The notes under the pieces: model-generated | Told to the model about the DNA's origin: nothing | Database searches by the model: none | Seen by the model: only the letters and a program-made list of their open reading frames with translations | Assembly: GCA_963710535.1 (NCBI GenBank) | Contig: CAVQAW010000010.1 | Span: forward strand, 434,001 to 498,000 | Length of the DNA: 64,000 bases | Direction of reading: 5' to 3' | Source: Pelagihabitans sp963710535 | Lineage (GTDB): Bacteria > Bacteroidota > Bacteroidia > Flavobacteriales > Flavobacteriaceae | Shown here: in pieces, positions 62,243 through 64,000 of the stretch | How the letters are laid out: each line of letters begins with the position of its first letter | Position numbering within the stretch: position 1 is the stretch's first letter | Translations under genes and position numbers: made by a program

Positions 62243-62503
62243 TTGACAATCAGACTGCGAAGGGCTTTTTTTCTTGTCGACAAAATACCTAAAAATCCGT
62301 TGAATGGCATAGTCGATTTTCTACGCCTACAATTTGTCGAATTTCACAACATTTTTACCGTCTGAGTACCTCCTTTTTTTATCTTTATGTTATTGATCCC
62401 AAATCGATACCATTGCAATGTGCCTTATGTTCCTAACTTCCTTAGGAAGATTGATTCATAAGACAAATTATAAGCAGTCGTTCATAGCGATAAACTTAAC
62501 CAT
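62243..62503 (+). other. gene-free gap between the two T9SS mini-proteins
   Basis: 261 nt with no convincing ORF. A TATCTTTA near 62380-62390 resembles a -7 box (7 of 8 bases) without a suitable TTG; no terminator with a good stem was seen. It probably holds the promoter of the second mini-protein. Confidence 0.4.
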
Positions 62504-62827
62504 ATGAAGATACTCTACACTGCATTGCTCCTATTCTGTGCCATTGGTTTATCTGCCCAAGATCCAGCTGGTCCGGACAAAGTCCTTAACGAAGAAATTC
62601 CAGGATTCAAATTGTATCCCAACCCGGCCTTTGAAAATGTGGTTTATATTACCACAGCGCAGAATGCCACAAAAGAAATTGTGGTTTACGATGTTTTCGG
62701 GGAAGTGGTTTTACGCGATGTCATCAATGGCAGCACACTTTATATTTCCGACCTGGTCCCCGGGGTATATGTTTTGCAGGTGATGGAAGGCAAAAAAACA
62801 ACCACCAGGAAACTGGTCGTCAAATAA
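62504..62827 (+). CDS. T9SS type A sorting-domain mini-protein 2
   Basis: A 107-aa paralogue of the previous gene: signal peptide (LYTALLLFCAIGLSAQ), a short spacer and the Por tail with IPGFKLYPNPAFENVVYIT, VVYDVFGEVVLRDV, ISDLVPGVYVLQVM and RKLVVK. Both proteins share IPGF-x-LYPNP at the domain start. It is preceded by a 261-nt gap, so it is not simply cotranslated with the first. Confidence 0.85.
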   Translation: MKILYTALLLFCAIGLSAQDPAGPDKVLNEEIPGFKLYPNPAFENVVYITTAQNATKEIVVYDVFGEVVLRDVINGSTLYISDLVPGVYVLQVMEGKKTTTRKLVVK

Positions 62828-62949
62828 TTCAGGAACGCCATTTACAGCACATACCTCTCAGGCCGCCTTTCGTATATCATCAGCATTTTAATCCCTAAAC
62901 AATACCGTTAGAGCAAGATACTCATGGCGAATTTGGCTATTTTTGCCAG

Positions 62950-63930
62950 ATGATCGCCGCCCACGAAATATTTGCAATCGATTCAAAAACAGCCTTTGAA
63001 AAGGCTGCTTTGGCGGTCTTTGGACATCAGTACGGGCAGAATATCGTTTATCGTGAATTCTGTGATCATTTAAACGTGCTGCCTTCCACCGTCACCAAAC
63101 CCTCCGAGATCCCTTTTTTGCCCATTACATTTTTTAAATCAAAGAAAATCGTTGCCCATTCAAAGCTTCCCGAAATGGTCTTTACAAGCAGTGGTACCAC
63201 AGGAGAACGCACAAGCAAACATTACCTGACAGATTTGGAAACCTATCGAAAAAGCTACCTCAAGGCTTTTGTGCGGAACTATGGGCCTATCACCGATTAT
63301 TGTATTTTGGCCCTGCTCCCATCCTATCTCGAGCGGGAAGGTTCTTCCTTGATTTATATGGTGGCAGACCTTATCGACAAAAGCCGGCATCGCGAAAGCG
63401 GGTTTTATTTGAATGATTTGGAAGGCTTGTCCTTAAAATTGGAACGCTTGGATGCACAAGGCACCAAGGTACTCTTGATCGGCGTCTCGTTTGCACTGTT
63501 GGATCTAGTGGAAAAACACCGTTTCAAGTTGTATAACACTACGGTAATGGAAACCGGGGGCATGAAAGGGAGACGGAGGGAGCTCATCCGTGAAGAATTG
63601 CATGACATACTCCAAAAGGGTTTTGGGGTAGATCGAATCCATTCCGAATACGGGATGACCGAGTTGTTGTCGCAGGCCTATTCCAAGGGAAATGGCATTT
63701 TCAATGCTCCGCCATGGATGAAGGTATTGATCCGCGATACCGAAGATCCCTTGAATATTTTGGATTGGGGGCGAACCGGGGGCATCAACGTCATAGATTT
63801 GGCCAACATCAATTCCTGCTCCTTTATCGCTACTCAAGACCTGGGAAAAACTTACGAAGACGGTAGCTTTGAAATCATAGGCCGTTTCGATCACTCCGAT
63901 ATTCGCGGCTGCAACTTAATGGTGCTCTAG
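62950..63930 (+). CDS. LuxE-like acyl-protein synthetase
   Basis: A 326-aa cytoplasmic protein of the LuxE/acyl-activating branch of the ANL superfamily. The AMP-binding loop FTSSGTTGERTS lies near residue 78; ETGGMKGRRRELIREEL and HSEYGMTELLSQAYS are the family's later motifs. It would activate a fatty or aryl acid as acyl-adenylate and pass it to a thiol acceptor. In Bacteroidota such genes often sit with aryl polyene or pigment genes, but none is here. It is convergent with tyrS. Confidence 0.85.
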   Translation: MIAAHEIFAIDSKTAFEKAALAVFGHQYGQNIVYREFCDHLNVLPSTVTKPSEIPFLPITFFKSKKIVAHSKLPEMVFTSSGTTGERTSKHYLTDLETYRKSYLKAFVRNYGPITDYCILALLPSYLEREGSSLIYMVADLIDKSRHRESGFYLNDLEGLSLKLERLDAQGTKVLLIGVSFALLDLVEKHRFKLYNTTVMETGGMKGRRRELIREELHDILQKGFGVDRIHSEYGMTELLSQAYSKGNGIFNAPPWMKVLIRDTEDPLNILDWGRTGGINVIDLANINSCSFIATQDLGKTYEDGSFEIIGRFDHSDIRGCNLMVL

Positions 63931-63941
63931 GCAAGCCCGGG

Positions 63942-64000
63942 TCAATTCACCACCAAAAGATAGTAGTTCTTTTTTCCCCGTTGTAAAAGCACGAATTTTC
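63942..64000 (-). CDS. tyrS: tyrosyl-tRNA synthetase, C-terminal end (runs off right edge)
   Basis: On the minus strand the last 18 codons plus stop of a gene are visible, reading KFVLLQRGKKNYYLLVVN. This matches the S4-like end of bacterial TyrS (LLQRGKKNYYL). The stop TGA is at 63942-63944. Only the tail is in the window, so identity rests on this short but characteristic motif. Confidence 0.75.
   Translation of the reverse strand, partial: KFVLLQRGKKNYYLLVVN

Noticed and set aside
62938..62945. Exact -7 box TATTTTTG before the LuxE-like gene
   Set aside because: It lies only 4 nt from the ATG, so transcription would begin inside the gene unless the start is downstream; no TTG at a suitable distance.
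1..64000. CRISPR arrays, tRNA/rRNA genes, IS elements or prophage
   Set aside because: No regularly spaced repeats, cloverleaf-like sequences, transposase or phage structural genes were seen.

Overview
The window looks like chromosome from a marine member of the Bacteroidota, most likely family Flavobacteriaceae. Evidence: a SusC/SusD pair, many SPase II lipoproteins, TonB-dependent receptors of the CarboxypepD-reg type, T9SS (Por) C-terminal sorting domains, Bacteroidota-style promoters (TTG - about 20 nt - TAnnTTTG), almost no Shine-Dalgarno sequences, and a vanadium-haloperoxidase homologue of a type known from marine flavobacteria. No rRNA, tRNA, CRISPR array, transposase, integrase or prophage gene was seen, so this reads as ordinary chromosomal sequence, not an island. 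The genus cannot be fixed from sequence alone.

Layout. (a) 1-5038, minus strand: LacI regulator, beta-phosphoglucomutase, GH65 phosphorylase and GH13 lipoprotein (cut by the left edge), a maltodextrin/maltose utilisation set. (b) 5408-23492, plus strand: SusC, SusD, a terminator, three paralogous surface-lipoprotein-like FG-GAP/VCBS + ASPIC-UnbV proteins (the middle one split by two small frameshifts) with a small unknown lipoprotein between them, then xylulokinase and xylose isomerase; a convergent SSS sodium:sugar symporter follows. (c) 25.4-38.9 kb: a region rich in phospho-chemistry folds: vanadium-haloperoxidase-like PAP2 lipoprotein, beta-propeller protein, a 1250-aa lipoprotein combining metallophosphoesterase, a possible kinase-like middle segment and an outer-membrane barrel, an HD hydrolase fused to a Pycsar-type membrane effector domain, a 790-aa GAF protein, another metallophosphoesterase, TonB, a class V PLP enzyme and a PAP2 phosphatase.

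(d) 38.9-43.1 kb: GntP-type permease, RidA-like deaminase, D-threonine-aldolase/D-serine-dehydratase-fold PLP enzyme and M19 dipeptidase, plausibly a D-amino-acid or mixed-chirality dipeptide catabolic operon. (e) 43.1-50.3 kb: a secreted unknown, agmatine-to-putrescine genes aguB-aguA, a penicillin-acylase-family lipoprotein, a PhnA-domain protein and an MsbA-like ABC exporter. (f) 50.3-53.1 kb: an iron-sulphur/electron-transfer operon (Mrp, NifU C-domain, NAD(P)-ferredoxin reductase, adrenodoxin-type ferredoxin). (g) 53.2-54.9 kb: alkyltransferase-like protein, LysE exporter, TrmB. (h) 55.0-62.8 kb: a two-component system divergent from a TonB-dependent receptor and a duplicated beta-solenoid-like lipoprotein, followed by two tiny secreted proteins made almost only of a T9SS sorting domain. 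(i) LuxE-like acyl-protein synthetase and the 3' end of tyrS.

Regions (a) and (b) together make a glycan import and sugar phosphorolysis/isomerisation locus around one shared control region (5039-5407), which holds a candidate LacI-family operator. The most unusual items are the tripartite phosphoesterase/barrel protein, the cyclase-less HD-Pycsar effector fusion, the SusCD-linked VCBS trio, and the sorting-domain-only T9SS proteins. Two genes (VCBS-2 and the dipeptidase) carry apparent single-base insertions that should be checked against reads before being called biological.
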